Origin: AC-32 sp963717475
GTDB taxonomy: Bacteria; Actinomycetota; Thermoleophilia; Gaiellales; Gaiellaceae
Reading direction: 5' to 3'
DNA length: 64,000 bases
NCBI GenBank assembly: GCA_963717475.1
Contig: OY970337.1
Location: 992,001 to 1,056,000 of the forward strand
Below are positions 26,105 to 34,056 of the stretch, in pieces (position 1 is the stretch's first letter; each line of letters opens with the position of its first letter). A program made the position numbers and the translations under genes. The notes below the pieces were generated by a model. The model did no database searches. It was not told where the DNA came from and was given only the letters and a program-made list of their open reading frames with translations.

Positions 26105-26787
26105 CTACTTCTTCTTGCCGTGGCCTGAGCCGCCCTGACCGCCGCCCTGACCTTGGCCCGCGCCGCCGCCCTGACCGCCGCCCTGACGTGACCCCGCCCT
26201 ACCGCCGCCCTGGCCATGGCCGGGGGGGCCCGTGTGCGTGTGGTTCTTGTCGCCCTTCCCCTTGCCGGGTTTCACCGGAGGCGGAGGAGGAGGCGGTGCA
26301 GGAGGTGGCGGCGGTGCAGGAGGCGGCGGAGGTGGAGGTGGCAGGCGGCGGCGGTGGAGGCGGTGGCGGCGGAGGCGGACCCGGCGGAGGCGGCCCGGGC
26401 GGCGGAGGAGGCGTGGGCGGAGGTGGCGGAGGTGGCCCAGGCGGTGGAGGTGGCGGCGGCGGTGGCGGAGGGCCCGATCCGTGACCGGTTCCACCACCGT
26501 GCTGTCGTGTGACGGTCGAGGCGAGCCGTGCGCGCGCGCCTGCGGCCTGATCGCCCCGCGCCGCGGGCAGCGCAGCTGCGCCGTTCGGGGCCGACGCCCG
26601 GCGGTGGGACGAGGATCTGCGTCTGTTGAACCTTGGTCGTCGCCGGCTGCCGCAGCGGCAGCGGAGGCGCGGCAGCCTCACGCGTCGCGCCGCCTGGCGA
26701 CTCGAGTGCGGCGCGCCAGAGGTAGCCCGAGGCGATGCCTGCGCAGACGAGGAGCGTGACCCGGATTACCCCAGGTGAGCCGTGCAT
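26105..26787 (-). CDS. Membrane-anchored Pro-rich protein with a Gly/Lys tail, frame broken twice
   Basis: Start ATG 26787 (MHGSPGVIRVTLLVCAGIASG), a signal-anchor-like hydrophobic N-terminus. The coding strand then passes through long runs of Pro codons in two different frames and ends in a Gly/Gln-rich segment (QGGGQGGGAGQGQGGG) and GHGKKK. Dropping one base at about 26597-26599 and one at about 26339-26344 gives one 226-aa protein, with VPPPASAPNGAAAL at the first join and PPAPPPP at the second. Function is unknown; a periplasmic or wall-spanning tether is a guess. It lies between the diguanylate cyclase and murE in the dcw cluster. Confidence 0.5.
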
Positions 26788-26820
26788 AGAAACGAGTATC
26801 TCACCGGGGCCCGACGACGC

Positions 26821-27804
26821 TCAGCCGCCGAGCGCGGCCGGAGCGAGGCTGACGCGGTTCTTCCCGGCCGATTTCGCGTCGTAAAGCGCCGCGTCTGCCC
26901 TGCTCAGGAGCTGCTCGGATGCCTGGCCGGGCGCGAGCTGCGCGATGCCGAAGCTCGCCGTCAGCGAGATCCGGCTCCCCGGGATCACCTCGAGCGACGA
27001 CTCGCTCAGCGCGCGGCGCATCCGGTCGGCGACGAGCGCCGCGGAGTCGGCGTCCGTCTCGGGCAAGAGGACGGCGAACTCCTCGCCCCCGAGCCGCCCG
27101 GCGACGTCGACCTTCCGCACGTGGGCCCGCAAGAGGTCGCCGAACGTCTGCAGCGCCCGGTCGCCCGCGAGGTGGCCGTGCTCGTCGTTGACGCCCTTGA
27201 AGTCGTCCAGATCCGCGAGCACGAGCGAAAGCGGGGTTTCGAACAGGCGCGACCGCTCGAGCTCGTTCTCGAGCGCCTCCAGGAAGCGGCGGCGGTTGAC
27301 GAGGCCGGTGAGCTCGTCGGTGGTCGCCTGCCGCTGGACGCGCTCGTGCAGCCTCGCGTTCTCGAGGGCGATGCCTGCCTGCGTCGCGAGCCACTCCGCG
27401 AGCGCGGCCGCCTCCTTGCCGAAACCGCGCCTGGGTGGATAGAGGAGCAGCGTCGTGCGGCCGCCGGCTTCGTCGTCGCCGGTCAGGTCGAGCTCGAGGG
27501 GCTCTTTCTCCCCGACCTCTCCGAACCAGCCGATCTCCTCGCCGTCCTGGACGAGCAGGCCGCCGCGCGCGCCGGTCGCCTCGGTCACGACCTCCAGGAT
27601 CAGCGGCAGGAGGGCCCGCGCGTCATGCGTCGCCGCGAGGGCGTTCCCTACCAGTGCAAGCGCCTCGCGCGGGTCGCGCTTCGAGCGGTGCGACCGGCGC
27701 CGGTCGACGTGCGCCTGCGCCACCGCGGCCGCGCGCCGCGACGAGCGCAGCACCGAGATGAAGAGCGCCGCGGTGAGCACGGTCGTGGCGACGGCAGCAG
27801 CCAC
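26821..27804 (-). CDS. Diguanylate cyclase (GAF-like plus GGDEF) in the dcw cluster
   Basis: 327 aa from GTG 27804; no earlier start is evident. A short hydrophobic N-terminal segment suggests membrane attachment. A GAF-like sensor spans about 45-150 and a GGDEF domain about 160-320. The catalytic motif is GGEEF at 239-243, an active variant, and the inhibitory-site motif RxxD (RKVD) is at 230-233. It should make cyclic di-GMP from GTP with product feedback. It follows ftsI by 73 nt on the same strand and precedes the Pro-rich gene, so it probably belongs to the division/cell-wall operon. Confidence 0.93.
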   Translation of the reverse strand: MAAAVATTVLTAALFISVLRSSRRAAAVAQAHVDRRRSHRSKRDPREALALVGNALAATHDARALLPLILEVVTEATGARGGLLVQDGEEIGWFGEVGEKEPLELDLTGDDEAGGRTTLLLYPPRRGFGKEAAALAEWLATQAGIALENARLHERVQRQATTDELTGLVNRRRFLEALENELERSRLFETPLSLVLADLDDFKGVNDEHGHLAGDRALQTFGDLLRAHVRKVDVAGRLGGEEFAVLLPETDADSAALVADRMRRALSESSLEVIPGSRISLTASFGIAQLAPGQASEQLLSRADAALYDAKSAGKNRVSLAPAALGG

Positions 27805-27877
27805 CAGCGCTGGCCGGTCGTGCCACGCGAACGCAAGAATCGGATCTACATGCCGCAGGTTGCGGCAATTGTCGCCT

Positions 27878-29581
27878 TCACGGCGAGGTCATGGTGGAGG
27901 GATCGTCAGGCGTGATCCCACCGTCCAGGTATTGCAGGTCGAACTTCGCGATCTCCGAGAAGGCAGGCGCCGCCACGACGCCGCCCCAGATCGCGCCGCG
28001 GGGCTCGTCGACGGAGACGAGAATCACGAGCCGCGGCCGCGAGGCGGGGACGATCCCGACGAACGAGGCGACGTAGCGCGACTTCGAGTAGGTGCCGTCG
28101 GAATCGACCTTCGAGGCGGTGCCCGTCTTCCCGGCGACCTGGTAGCCCGGGACTGCGGCGAGCGCCCCGGTGCCGTCGAGCACCACGTTCTTCAGCATCC
28201 CCAGGATCTGCACGGCCACCGCGCGCGACAGGATCCGGTGCCGCGGAGCGCGCACCGAGGCGCCGTCGCCGATGTGGTCGACGAGGTGCGGCCCTACCCA
28301 GACTCCGCGGTTCGCGATCGACGCGTAGGCGGCGGCGAGCTGGACCGGCGTGACCGAGATCCCCTGGCCGATCGGGACGTTCCCGATCGTCGAGCCCGAC
28401 CAGTTCTTCTCCGGGACGACGATCCCTGGGCTCTCGCCCGGGTAGTCGATCCCGCTCAGCCGCCCGAAGCCGAAGCGCGAGATCCAGCTCGCGAGCGCGT
28501 GCTGCCCGAGGCGCTCGGCGAGCGTGATCGCGCCCACGTTCGAGGAGCGCGCGAGGATCTGGGCGACGGTCATCGTCTCGGTGCCGCGCGGCTCGGCGTC
28601 GTGGATGATCCGGTCGGCGACGTGGATCGAGTACGGCAGGACGAAGCTCGTCGACGGCGTCACCAGGTGCTGCGAGAGCGCGCCCGCGACGGTCACGAGC
28701 TTGAACGTCGAGCCGGGCTCGTACGTATCCGTGACAGCGCGGTTGCGCTGGAGCGGCTTCCAGACCGACCCGTACGCGTTCGCGTTGAAGCCCGGCGCCG
28801 TCGCCATCGCGCGCACGTCGCCCGTTCGCGCGTCGAGCACGACCGCGGTCGCGCTCTTCGCGTGCCACCGGGCGAGCGTCTGCTTGAGCACCGCCTGCGC
28901 GTTCGCCTGGATCGTGTGGTCGAGCGTCAGGTAGACGTCGGTCCCGTCGCGCTCGTTCTGTGACTGGACCGTGTCGATCACCTCGCCCGACGGGTCCTTG
29001 ATGATGCGCTCACGTCCGGGGATCCCGGCGAGCGTCTTGTCGAGCGAGAGCTCGAGCCCCGCGAGCCCGCGGTTGTCGACGCCCGCGTAGCCGAGCACCT
29101 GCGACGCGAGGTTGCCCTGCGGGTAGAAGCGCCGCTCCTCGGGATAGAAGCCGAAGCCGGGCAGGTTCCGTTTCCGCAGGCGCTCGGCGAGGGCCGTGTC
29201 CGCCTTGCGCGCGACGTAGACGAAGCCGTGCGTGCGGTCGCCGAGCGCGGCCGCGAGCTGGGTCGGGTCGAGGCGGAGGATGCGTGCCGCGACCGCCGCC
29301 TCGCGGTTCGGGTCGCGCACCTGCATCGGATCCGCGTAGACGGTCATCGTCTGCTCGCCGATCGCGAGTTGGAGGCCGCCGCGGTCGTAGATCGTCCCGC
29401 GCGCGGCCGGAATCGTGACCTCCTCGCTGTGCTGGCTCGCGGCCAGGCTGTTGTAGGAGCTCGCGCGCACGCCTTGCAGCCACGCGGCCCGCGCGAACGC
29501 GATCGCGAATAGGAGCACGAAGCTCGCGAGGAGTAGCCGGATGCGGCGGTTGGCGACCTTGGGGCCCGCGACCCGGTTCAC
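27878..29581 (-). CDS. ftsI: Division-specific transpeptidase FtsI (class B PBP3)
   Basis: 567 aa from GTG 29581. A cytoplasmic stub and one membrane segment (about residues 14-33) are followed by a class B pedestal (AARGTIYDRGG) and a transpeptidase domain with the three active-site motifs: S291-TFK, SSN 346-348 and KTGT 485-488. No PASTA domain follows. It cross-links septal peptidoglycan with FtsW. It lies 24 nt after ftsL. Confidence 0.97.
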   Translation of the reverse strand: MNRVAGPKVANRRIRLLLASFVLLFAIAFARAAWLQGVRASSYNSLAASQHSEEVTIPAARGTIYDRGGLQLAIGEQTMTVYADPMQVRDPNREAAVAARILRLDPTQLAAALGDRTHGFVYVARKADTALAERLRKRNLPGFGFYPEERRFYPQGNLASQVLGYAGVDNRGLAGLELSLDKTLAGIPGRERIIKDPSGEVIDTVQSQNERDGTDVYLTLDHTIQANAQAVLKQTLARWHAKSATAVVLDARTGDVRAMATAPGFNANAYGSVWKPLQRNRAVTDTYEPGSTFKLVTVAGALSQHLVTPSTSFVLPYSIHVADRIIHDAEPRGTETMTVAQILARSSNVGAITLAERLGQHALASWISRFGFGRLSGIDYPGESPGIVVPEKNWSGSTIGNVPIGQGISVTPVQLAAAYASIANRGVWVGPHLVDHIGDGASVRAPRHRILSRAVAVQILGMLKNVVLDGTGALAAVPGYQVAGKTGTASKVDSDGTYSKSRYVASFVGIVPASRPRLVILVSVDEPRGAIWGGVVAAPAFSEIAKFDLQYLDGGITPDDPSTMTSP

Positions 29582-29605
29582 GGGACCCGACTCACCGGTC
29601 TCGAC

Positions 29606-29986
29606 TCATCGGGCGCGCGGGCTCAGCCGTACGTAGGTCGTCTGGGTCGGGTCCGCGGGCACGAGGCCGTCACGGCTCGCGAGCGTCTGGATCCGCGTCG
29701 TCGCGCCTGCGAGCGAGAGCTGCGAGGCGATCGCCTGCTTGTCGGCCTTCAGGCGCGTCCGCTCCGCGTTCACCTTGTTCAGCTCGACGTTGAGGCGCAG
29801 GACGGCGACGTTCAGCGCGACGACCCCGGCGAGAAGCATGGCGACGACCGCGATCCAGACGACGCCGCCGGCGACGCCGTGGCGCCGCGCGGCCGGGCGG
29901 CGCGCGGGCTTCGGCTTCGCCTTGGGCCGGGGCTGCTGCCGCGGCCGAGGGGAGAGAGCGGGGGCGGCGTCGCTCCAGGAGGCCAT
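29606..29986 (-). CDS. ftsL: Cell division protein FtsL-like
   Basis: 126 aa from ATG 29986; the frame is open further upstream but that part is antiphase rsmH. A Pro/Lys/Arg-rich cytoplasmic tail (residues 10-40) leads to one membrane segment (GVVWIAVVAMLLAGVVALNV) and a short leucine-heptad coiled coil (LRLNVELNKVNAERTRLKAD). This is the usual FtsL/DivIC architecture, and its location between rsmH and ftsI is canonical. Sequence conservation in this family is low, so the call rests on topology and context. Confidence 0.85.
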   Translation of the reverse strand: MASWSDAAPALSPRPRQQPRPKAKPKPARRPAARRHGVAGGVVWIAVVAMLLAGVVALNVAVLRLNVELNKVNAERTRLKADKQAIASQLSLAGATTRIQTLASRDGLVPADPTQTTYVRLSPRAR

Positions 29987-29987
29987 C

Positions 29988-30954
29988 TCAGTCCTCCTGC
30001 GCCTTGATCGGCGGCGCGCAGCCTTGCGGAGGCGGCTCGCGGGTTGGCGGCGACTTCCTGCGCGCTCGGGCGGACCGCGCGCCGCGAGATCGCCCGCAGC
30101 GAGGGCTCGTGGCCGCAGACGCAAACGGGCAGGTCTGGCGGACACGTGCAGCCGTGCTCCTGCGAGCGCAGGAAACGCTTGACGATCCGGTCCTCGAGCG
30201 AATGGAAGCTGATCACCGCGAGCCTCCCGCCCGGCCTCAGCAGGTCGAGGGCCGCGGGGAGTGCCGCCTCGATCGAGCCGAGCTCGTCGTTGACGGCGAT
30301 CCGCAGCGCCTGGAAGACGCGCTTGGCCGGGTGGCCGTCGCCGAAGCGCGCAGGCGCGGGAATCGCGGACTTGATCGTGTCGACGAGCTCGCCGGTCCGC
30401 TCGAACGGCTGCTCGCGGCGGCGGCGTCCGATCGCCCGCGCGATCTGCCGCGCGTAGCGCTCCTCGCCGTACTGCTTGAAGATCGCGGTCAGGTCGCGCT
30501 CGCTCTCCTCGTTCACGAGCTCGCGCGCCGAGAGCTCCGAGTTCGGGTCCATGCGCATGTCGAGCGGCGCGTCGACCGCGTACGAGAAGCCGCGCTCGGG
30601 GAGGTCGATCTGCATGCTCGAGACGCCGAGGTCGAACAGCACCGCGTCGGCGCGCACGCCGTTCGAGGCCAGCTGCTCGAGCACGATCGAGAACTCGCCG
30701 CGCAGGAAGCGGCCCTGCACCGCGGTGCGCTTGCGGAACCGCTCGAAGTACGCGCGCGCAGAAGGGTCCCTGTCGATCGCGATCAGCTTGCCCTTGCCGC
30801 GCAGGTCGGACGCCAGGAGCTCGGCGTGTCCGCCCGCGCCGAAAGTCGCATCCACCACCGTGTCGCCCGGGCGCACGGCGAGCGCCTCCCGCACCTCCTC
30901 TGCGAGGACGGGAACGTGGTCAGTCGCGTTGGGTCGCAAGACGTTCGGCAACAT
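29988..30954 (-). CDS. rsmH: 16S rRNA (cytosine1402-N4)-methyltransferase, frame broken near the end
   Basis: SAM-dependent methyltransferase of 16S rRNA. Blocks: HVPVLAEEV, DATFGAGGHAELL, DRDPSARAYF, LFDLGVSSMQID, RGFSYAVDAPLDMRMD and VISFHSLEDRIVKRF. ATG 30954 is chosen; GTG 30963 is an alternative, and both overlap the mraZ end. As written, the frame misses a stop and runs into ftsL. Removing one base at about 30006-30013 gives LRAAIKAQED and a TGA at 29990-29988, one base before the ftsL ATG, and a 321-aa protein of normal size. Confidence 0.93.
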
Positions 30955-31354
30955 CCTCCGCACTCCCTTCCATCTCCGTGACGTGCTGCTCCCACGCCGC
31001 GCGGTCCCAGATCTCGAGGTGGTCGCGCACCCCGGCGATCACGACGTCGCGGCCGATCCCTGCCTTCTTCGCGAGCGTCAGCGGCACCAGCACCCGGCCC
31101 TGCTTGTCCGGCTTCGCCTCCGACGCGCCCGCGAAGAAGTAGCGGTTCATCATCCGGCCTTCGCGGCTGAACGGGTCGAGCCCGGCGAGCCGGCTCTCGA
31201 CCAGCCGTTCCCAGTCCGCCTGGGGATAGCAGTGGAGACACCTGTCCAGGCCGCGCGTGATGACGAGCCCGCCGGAAAGCGCTTGCCGAAACTTGGCCGG
31301 TAGCGTGAGGCGGTTCTTGTCATCGATCGTGTGCTCGAATTCGCCTAGTAGCAT
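30920..31354 (-). CDS. mraZ: Transcriptional regulator MraZ
   Basis: 144 aa from ATG 31354 (MLLGEFEHTIDDKNRLTLPA); GGAG six bases upstream supports this start. It contains two AbrB-like halves, each with the D-x-K-x-R motif (DDKNRLTLP and DKQGRVLVP), the ring-forming DNA-binding fold of MraZ. In characterised bacteria it represses the dcw operon by binding short TGGGN repeats, and four such boxes lie immediately upstream here. First gene of the cluster. Confidence 0.96.
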   Translation of the reverse strand: MLLGEFEHTIDDKNRLTLPAKFRQALSGGLVITRGLDRCLHCYPQADWERLVESRLAGLDPFSREGRMMNRYFFAGASEAKPDKQGRVLVPLTLAKKAGIGRDVVIAGVRDHLEIWDRAAWEQHVTEMEGSAEDVAERLATQRD

Positions 31355-31355
31355 C

Positions 31356-31398
31356 TTCCACTCCGCCCCACTGTAAACCACATCTCCCCACTCCGCAA
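31356..31398 (-). promoter_or_regulatory. dcw promoter overlapped by four phased MraZ boxes
   Basis: On the minus strand four 5-mers begin exactly 10 bp apart: TGGGG (31390-31386), TGGTT (31380-31376), TGGGG (31370-31366) and TGGAA (31360-31356). This matches the known MraZ operator design (TGGGN separated by 5 bp). A candidate promoter is threaded through it: TTGCGG (31398-31393), 17 bp, TACAGT (31375-31370). MraZ binding here would block its own transcription and that of the whole operon. Confidence 0.75.
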
Positions 31399-31446
31399 CA
31401 CTTTCAATCCAATCTCACGAATCCGCGTGCCGTCGCGTTTCAATGG

Positions 31447-31914
31447 ATGATGGAAGCCGTGAGCGTTCCCCCCTTCGAGCGGTTCTACGAGGAGCAGAAG
31501 GAGCCCGTGCTCGCGCAGCTGCGGCGGCTGCTCGGCCGCGACGCGGCGGACGACGCGTTCCAGGAGACGTTCCTGCGGGCGCTCCGTGCGTATCCGAAGC
31601 TCGAGCACGGGCAATATCTCCGCGCCTGGGCCCTGACGATCGCCCGCCACGTCGCGTTCGACGCCAGGCGGCGCGAGCGCGTCACCTCCGCGGAGGTGCC
31701 GGACCTCGAGTCGGTCGACGAGCCTCTCCCCTACGAGGAGCTCCGCCGGCTGACCGCAGACCTGCCGCAGACGGAGCGCGCCGCGGTCTTCCTTCGCTAC
31801 GGCTACGACCTCAGCTACGAGGAGATCGGCAACGCGCTCGGCTCCTCGAGCGAAGCCGCGCGGCAGGCGGCGTCCTCGGGCGTCCGCCGGCTGCGCAGAA
31901 AGGAGCTCTCATGA
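31447..31914 (+). CDS. ECF-type RNA polymerase sigma factor
   Basis: A 155-aa protein with sigma-70 region 2 (FERFYEEQKEPVLAQLRRLLGRDAADDAFQETFLRA, shown as FERFYEEQK...DAFQETFLRA) and region 4 (LPQTERAAVFLRYGYDLSYEEIGNALG, helix-turn-helix). There are two adjacent ATGs at 31447 and 31450. No anti-sigma gene adjoins it. Its stop overlaps the start of the alkyltransferase gene (ATGA at 31911), so the two are co-translated. It is divergent from mraZ, with 92 bp shared between the two starts. Confidence 0.9.
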   Translation: MMEAVSVPPFERFYEEQKEPVLAQLRRLLGRDAADDAFQETFLRALRAYPKLEHGQYLRAWALTIARHVAFDARRRERVTSAEVPDLESVDEPLPYEELRRLTADLPQTERAAVFLRYGYDLSYEEIGNALGSSSEAARQAASSGVRRLRRKELS

Positions 31915-32480
31915 CCGTTTCCCCTGAGCTCGACGCCCGCTTCCGCGACGCCGCGGCCGCCGAGGGCCTGCTGGACGTCGCCTACGAGCTGCACGATTCT
32001 CCAGTTGGAGAGCTGTTCGTGGCGGTCACGGACCGCGGCGTCTGCGAGATCCACTACGACGCCGATCCCGAGGCCGAGGCCGACCGGCTCGCGCAGCTCT
32101 TCGGGACGCGGGTGCTTCGGTCGCCGCGACCGACCGACGAGGCCCGCCGCCAGCTCGACGAGTACTTCGCCGGCGCGCGCCACGAGTTCGACCTCGAGGT
32201 CGACCTCCGCCCCGCGCGCGATTTCGGGCGCGCCGTGCTCGAGCAGCTCGCGCGCGTGCCCTACGGCGAGCTCACCACCTACGGCACTCTCGCCGCGAAG
32301 GCCGGGCGCCCCCGCGCCGCGCGTGCGGTCGGGACGGTCATGAACCGCAACCCGGTCCCGATCGTGCTGCCCTGCCACCGGGTGGTCGGCTCGACGGGCT
32401 CGCTGGTCGGCTACGCAGGCGGGCTCGACCGCAAGCGGACGCTGCTCGAGCTGGAGGGCGCGCTCAGTCCGTTACGGTGA
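31911..32480 (+). CDS. ogt: Methylated-DNA--[protein]-cysteine S-methyltransferase
   Basis: A 189-aa suicide DNA-repair protein that removes alkyl groups from O6-alkylguanine. The acceptor cysteine is C155 in the PCHRV motif, preceded by the helix-turn-helix segment VPYGELTTYGTLAAKAGRP and followed by GYAGGLDRKRTLLELE. The N-terminal domain is of the Ogt/AdaB type and there is no Ada regulatory domain. It overlaps the sigma gene by 4 nt upstream and the convergent dehydrogenase gene by 17 nt downstream. Confidence 0.96.
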   Translation: MTVSPELDARFRDAAAAEGLLDVAYELHDSPVGELFVAVTDRGVCEIHYDADPEAEADRLAQLFGTRVLRSPRPTDEARRQLDEYFAGARHEFDLEVDLRPARDFGRAVLEQLARVPYGELTTYGTLAAKAGRPRAARAVGTVMNRNPVPIVLPCHRVVGSTGSLVGYAGGLDRKRTLLELEGALSPLR

Positions 32481-34038
32481 AGTCGCCGCGCATGAACTCG
32501 GCGTGCGGGTCGCACTGGTACCGGACCGGCCCCGGCGTGAAGTTCACGATCCAGGTCTCGTGGCCGGTGCGGGAAACGTCGGTCGCGCAGCTCGAGATCG
32601 GCACGCACGAGACGGTGCTCGCCAGCGAGGTGAGGCTGAGCGGACGCAGCAGACGGAAGTTGTGGAACGCCGAGTTGTCGTCGATCTCGAGGCGGTAGGA
32701 GCCCTTGGGAAGTGTGCCCCCATCGAGGTTCTGCCCGTTGGAGTCGCGCAGCTCGATCGTGAAGCCGTCCTCGACGTGCGCCGTCAGTACCGGCAGTGGG
32801 AACTTGGGCGCGCAGTCCGGCGGCGGCGGGTCGGTCTGGCGTAGGCGGAAGACATTGCTGCCCGAGCCCTGCCCGACCACGTAGATGTGGCCGCAGCCGT
32901 CCTCGCCGAACGACGAGAGCAGCTCCACGTTGAGGCCGGTGTCGGTGTCGCCCAGCGAGTCCGGGATCGCAAGCGTCTGCGTGTAGATCTCCCCGCTGCA
33001 GTAGTCGCTGTAGACGTACTTGCCGGTGAGCGTCGTGAGCTCGGGGTCGCGGATCACGTAGCCGCCCGTGACCGCGCAGCCTCCGTGCGCGCCGGAGTGC
33101 GCGAACTCGAAGACGGGTGGGATCGCGTTCCCCGGCGGCGGCGAGCAGAGGTGCTGCGCGTCCGTGTTGTACGTGTGCCGGCCCTCGTAGCAGCTCCAGC
33201 CGAAGTTCGTGCCGCGGCCCGAGGACAGGCTGGCCGGGCGGTAGTCGATCTCCTCCCAGGCGTTCTGGCCCACGTCGCCGATCGACAGGTCGTCGGTCAG
33301 GCGGTCGAACGAGAACCGCCAGGGGTTGCGGAGGCCGTACGACCAGATCTCCGACTTCGCGGCCCGGCGGCCGACGAACGGGTTGTTCGGCGGGATCCGG
33401 TACGCCCCGTTCGTGCCGGCGCGCGGGTCGATCCGCAGGATCTTGCCGCGTAGGTCGAGGAGGCTCTGCGCGCTGTGGAACGGGTCGCCCCCGCCGCCGC
33501 CGTCGCCGATCCCGAAGTAGAGGAGCCCGTCCGGGCCGAACTCGAGCTGGCCGCCGTTGTGGTTCGAAGCCCCCGGGTGCGGGACGACGATCACCCGCCG
33601 GCGGCTCGACGGGTCGGCGACGTTCGGGTCGGCGCTCACGTGCAGCTCGTCGACCCTGACGTCTCCGGTGTTGGCTTCTGTGTACGCGATGTAGAAGAGG
33701 CCGCTCGTCGCGTAGTCGGGCGCGAACGCCAGCGAGAGCAGGCCCTCCTCGCCGCCGGAGACGACCCAGCTAGTGGCGTTGAGAAACGGCGTCGGCTGGG
33801 TGACGTTGTCGACGACGACCTTGATCAGGCCGTTCTGCTGCACGACGAAGAGCCGGTGCTGGTCGCCGTCCGGCGCAGTCAGGTAGGTCGGAACCGAGAA
33901 GTCGCCGGGCTGGCCGACGGGCGCGAGCAGAAGCGCATCCGGCGCAGACGCCAGCGTCGTCGTGCCCTGTGCTCCGAGCGGCGCGAATGCCGCGACCCCG
34001 AGCACGAGCGCGAGCAGAGCTCCCCTACTCCCCCGCAT
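32464..34038 (-). CDS. Secreted PQQ-type sugar dehydrogenase with C-terminal cupredoxin domain
   Basis: 524 aa with a signal peptide (residues about 1-25). Residues 40-400 form the six-bladed propeller of the soluble aldose sugar dehydrogenase family: GEEGLLSLAFAPDY, HNGGQLEFGPDGLLYFGIGD, LRGKILRIDP, EIWSYGLRNPWRFSFD and GTNFGWSCYEG. The last 110 residues form a plastocyanin-like domain: AFHNFRL supplies one His, YQCDPHAEFM supplies Cys, His and Met, a complete type 1 copper set. The fusion suggests electrons pass from the quinone cofactor to copper. The substrate is unknown. Confidence 0.85.
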   Translation of the reverse strand: MRGSRGALLALVLGVAAFAPLGAQGTTTLASAPDALLLAPVGQPGDFSVPTYLTAPDGDQHRLFVVQQNGLIKVVVDNVTQPTPFLNATSWVVSGGEEGLLSLAFAPDYATSGLFYIAYTEANTGDVRVDELHVSADPNVADPSSRRRVIVVPHPGASNHNGGQLEFGPDGLLYFGIGDGGGGGDPFHSAQSLLDLRGKILRIDPRAGTNGAYRIPPNNPFVGRRAAKSEIWSYGLRNPWRFSFDRLTDDLSIGDVGQNAWEEIDYRPASLSSGRGTNFGWSCYEGRHTYNTDAQHLCSPPPGNAIPPVFEFAHSGAHGGCAVTGGYVIRDPELTTLTGKYVYSDYCSGEIYTQTLAIPDSLGDTDTGLNVELLSSFGEDGCGHIYVVGQGSGSNVFRLRQTDPPPPDCAPKFPLPVLTAHVEDGFTIELRDSNGQNLDGGTLPKGSYRLEIDDNSAFHNFRLLRPLSLTSLASTVSCVPISSCATDVSRTGHETWIVNFTPGPVRYQCDPHAEFMRGDFTVTD

Positions 34039-34056
34039 ACGAGAAGCATATGACGC

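Noticed and set aside
26188..26512. Gly-rich plus-strand frames opposite the Pro-rich gene
   Set aside because: They are the complement of the Pro codon runs; the minus strand has a signal anchor and a plausible stop.
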